Source of the DNA: JAYZVT01 sp050248375
GTDB taxonomy: Bacteria; Pseudomonadota; Alphaproteobacteria; Rhizobiales; Methyloligellaceae
Length of the DNA: 25,583 bases
Reading direction: 5' to 3'
NCBI GenBank assembly: GCA_050248375.1
Contig: JBFWSL010000018.1
Location: 1 to 25,583, forward strand
The position numbers were made by a program, and so were the translations under genes. Shown here piece after piece: positions 25,357 to 25,583 of this stretch. The notes under the pieces are model-generated. The model ran no database searches. It saw nothing but the letters and a program-made list of their open reading frames with translations, and was not told the origin of the DNA. How positions within the stretch are numbered: the stretch's first letter is position 1; each line of letters begins with the position of its first letter.

Positions 25357-25385
25357 TTGCGCAACATTATTTCAAATTTGCGCAA
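25357..25385. promoter_or_regulatory. Paired TTGCGCAA palindromes, candidate Lrp/AsnC sites
   Basis: TTGCGCAA occurs at 25357-25364 and 25378-25385. Each is self-complementary, and the identity extends to TTGCGCAACA as a direct repeat. The centres are exactly 21 bases apart, two helical turns, and the spacer is AT-rich, as is common for Lrp-type regulators. They lie between the divergent Lrp/AsnC and ELM1-like genes and could serve either. Binding is inferred. Confidence 0.5.
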
Positions 25386-25449
25386 CAACAGGAAAGATTG
25401 TTTTGCCGCTTCATCGCGAATTTTGCGGCTTCGGAGGAGAGACGACCCG

Positions 25450-25583
25450 GTGACCGCTGCACGCAAGAGCACCCCCCGGCCCCTGGCGAGCCGGCCCGGC
25501 TGGGTCATCAGCGACGGCAAGGCCGGCATGCAGATCCAGGTGAGCGGCGTCGCGGAAGCGCTCGGCCTCGACGCCCGTGTGGT
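25450..25583 (+). CDS. ELM1-like protein (DUF1022), 5' end only
   Basis: About 44 codons are visible before the window ends. After a basic, disordered start (TAARKSTPRPLASRPG) comes WVISDGKAGMQIQVSGVAEALGL, of which WVISDGKAGMQIQVSGVAE is the diagnostic part. This fits the N-terminus of the mitochondrial fission ELM1-like family, found in many alphaproteobacteria and resembling glycosyltransferase-type folds. The start is GTG at 25450 with GGAGGA at 25433-25438 upstream. The bacterial function is not established. It is divergent from Lrp/AsnC, and the paired TTGCGCAA sites lie about 65-90 bases upstream. Confidence 0.72.
   Translation, partial: MTAARKSTPRPLASRPGWVISDGKAGMQIQVSGVAEALGLDARV

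Overview
The window is a GC-rich chromosomal segment from an alphaproteobacterium. The evidence is RpoD and DnaG of alphaproteobacterial type, a DUF3309 miniprotein, an HWE/HisKA_2-type kinase, three DUF2336 proteins and an ELM1-like protein. An intergenic palindrome of the GCATGATCC/GGAAAAGTGG type makes Hyphomicrobiales (Rhizobiales) the most likely order; that placement is inference. I saw no rRNA, tRNA, CRISPR array, IS element or prophage.

Layout. Positions 1-2645 (minus) hold the housekeeping pair dnaG-rpoD, with rpoD cut by the window edge. Positions 2795-9793 (minus) hold accessory genes: a secreted or lipid-anchored caspase-like protein with Sel1 repeats, a membrane histidine kinase, an L-isoaspartyl methyltransferase fused to an erythromycin-esterase-like domain, and an 82-residue protein of unknown function. 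Divergent from the last is a DUF2892 membrane miniprotein; an FNR/FixK-type box lies between them. Positions 10238-13417 (minus) hold a Ca2+-type P-ATPase translated just downstream of a GatB/YqeY protein. That gene is divergent from carA (13599-14849).

carA and carB (16869-20201), the two subunits of carbamoyl-phosphate synthetase, are about 2 kb apart. Between them lie DUF3309, a frameshifted TetR gene and a divergent glutathione S-transferase. Two matching palindromes, probably the TetR operators, lie between tetR and the GST gene. After carB come greA, a cluster of GC-rich palindromic repeats (20851-21026), three tandem DUF2336 paralogues, a convergent Lrp/AsnC regulator and the start of a divergent ELM1-like gene.

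How the genes may work together. carA/carB, dnaG/rpoD and greA are core pyrimidine/arginine, replication and transcription genes. The block between yqeY and dnaG looks like accessory stress, envelope and protein-quality functions placed inside an otherwise conserved carA-yqeY-dnaG-rpoD neighbourhood. Points most worth a second look: the DUF2336 triplet, the broken TetR with intact twin operators, the FNR-like box placed symmetrically between two divergent genes, the methyltransferase-esterase fusion, the loss of zinc ligands in DnaG, and the several palindromic intergenic elements.
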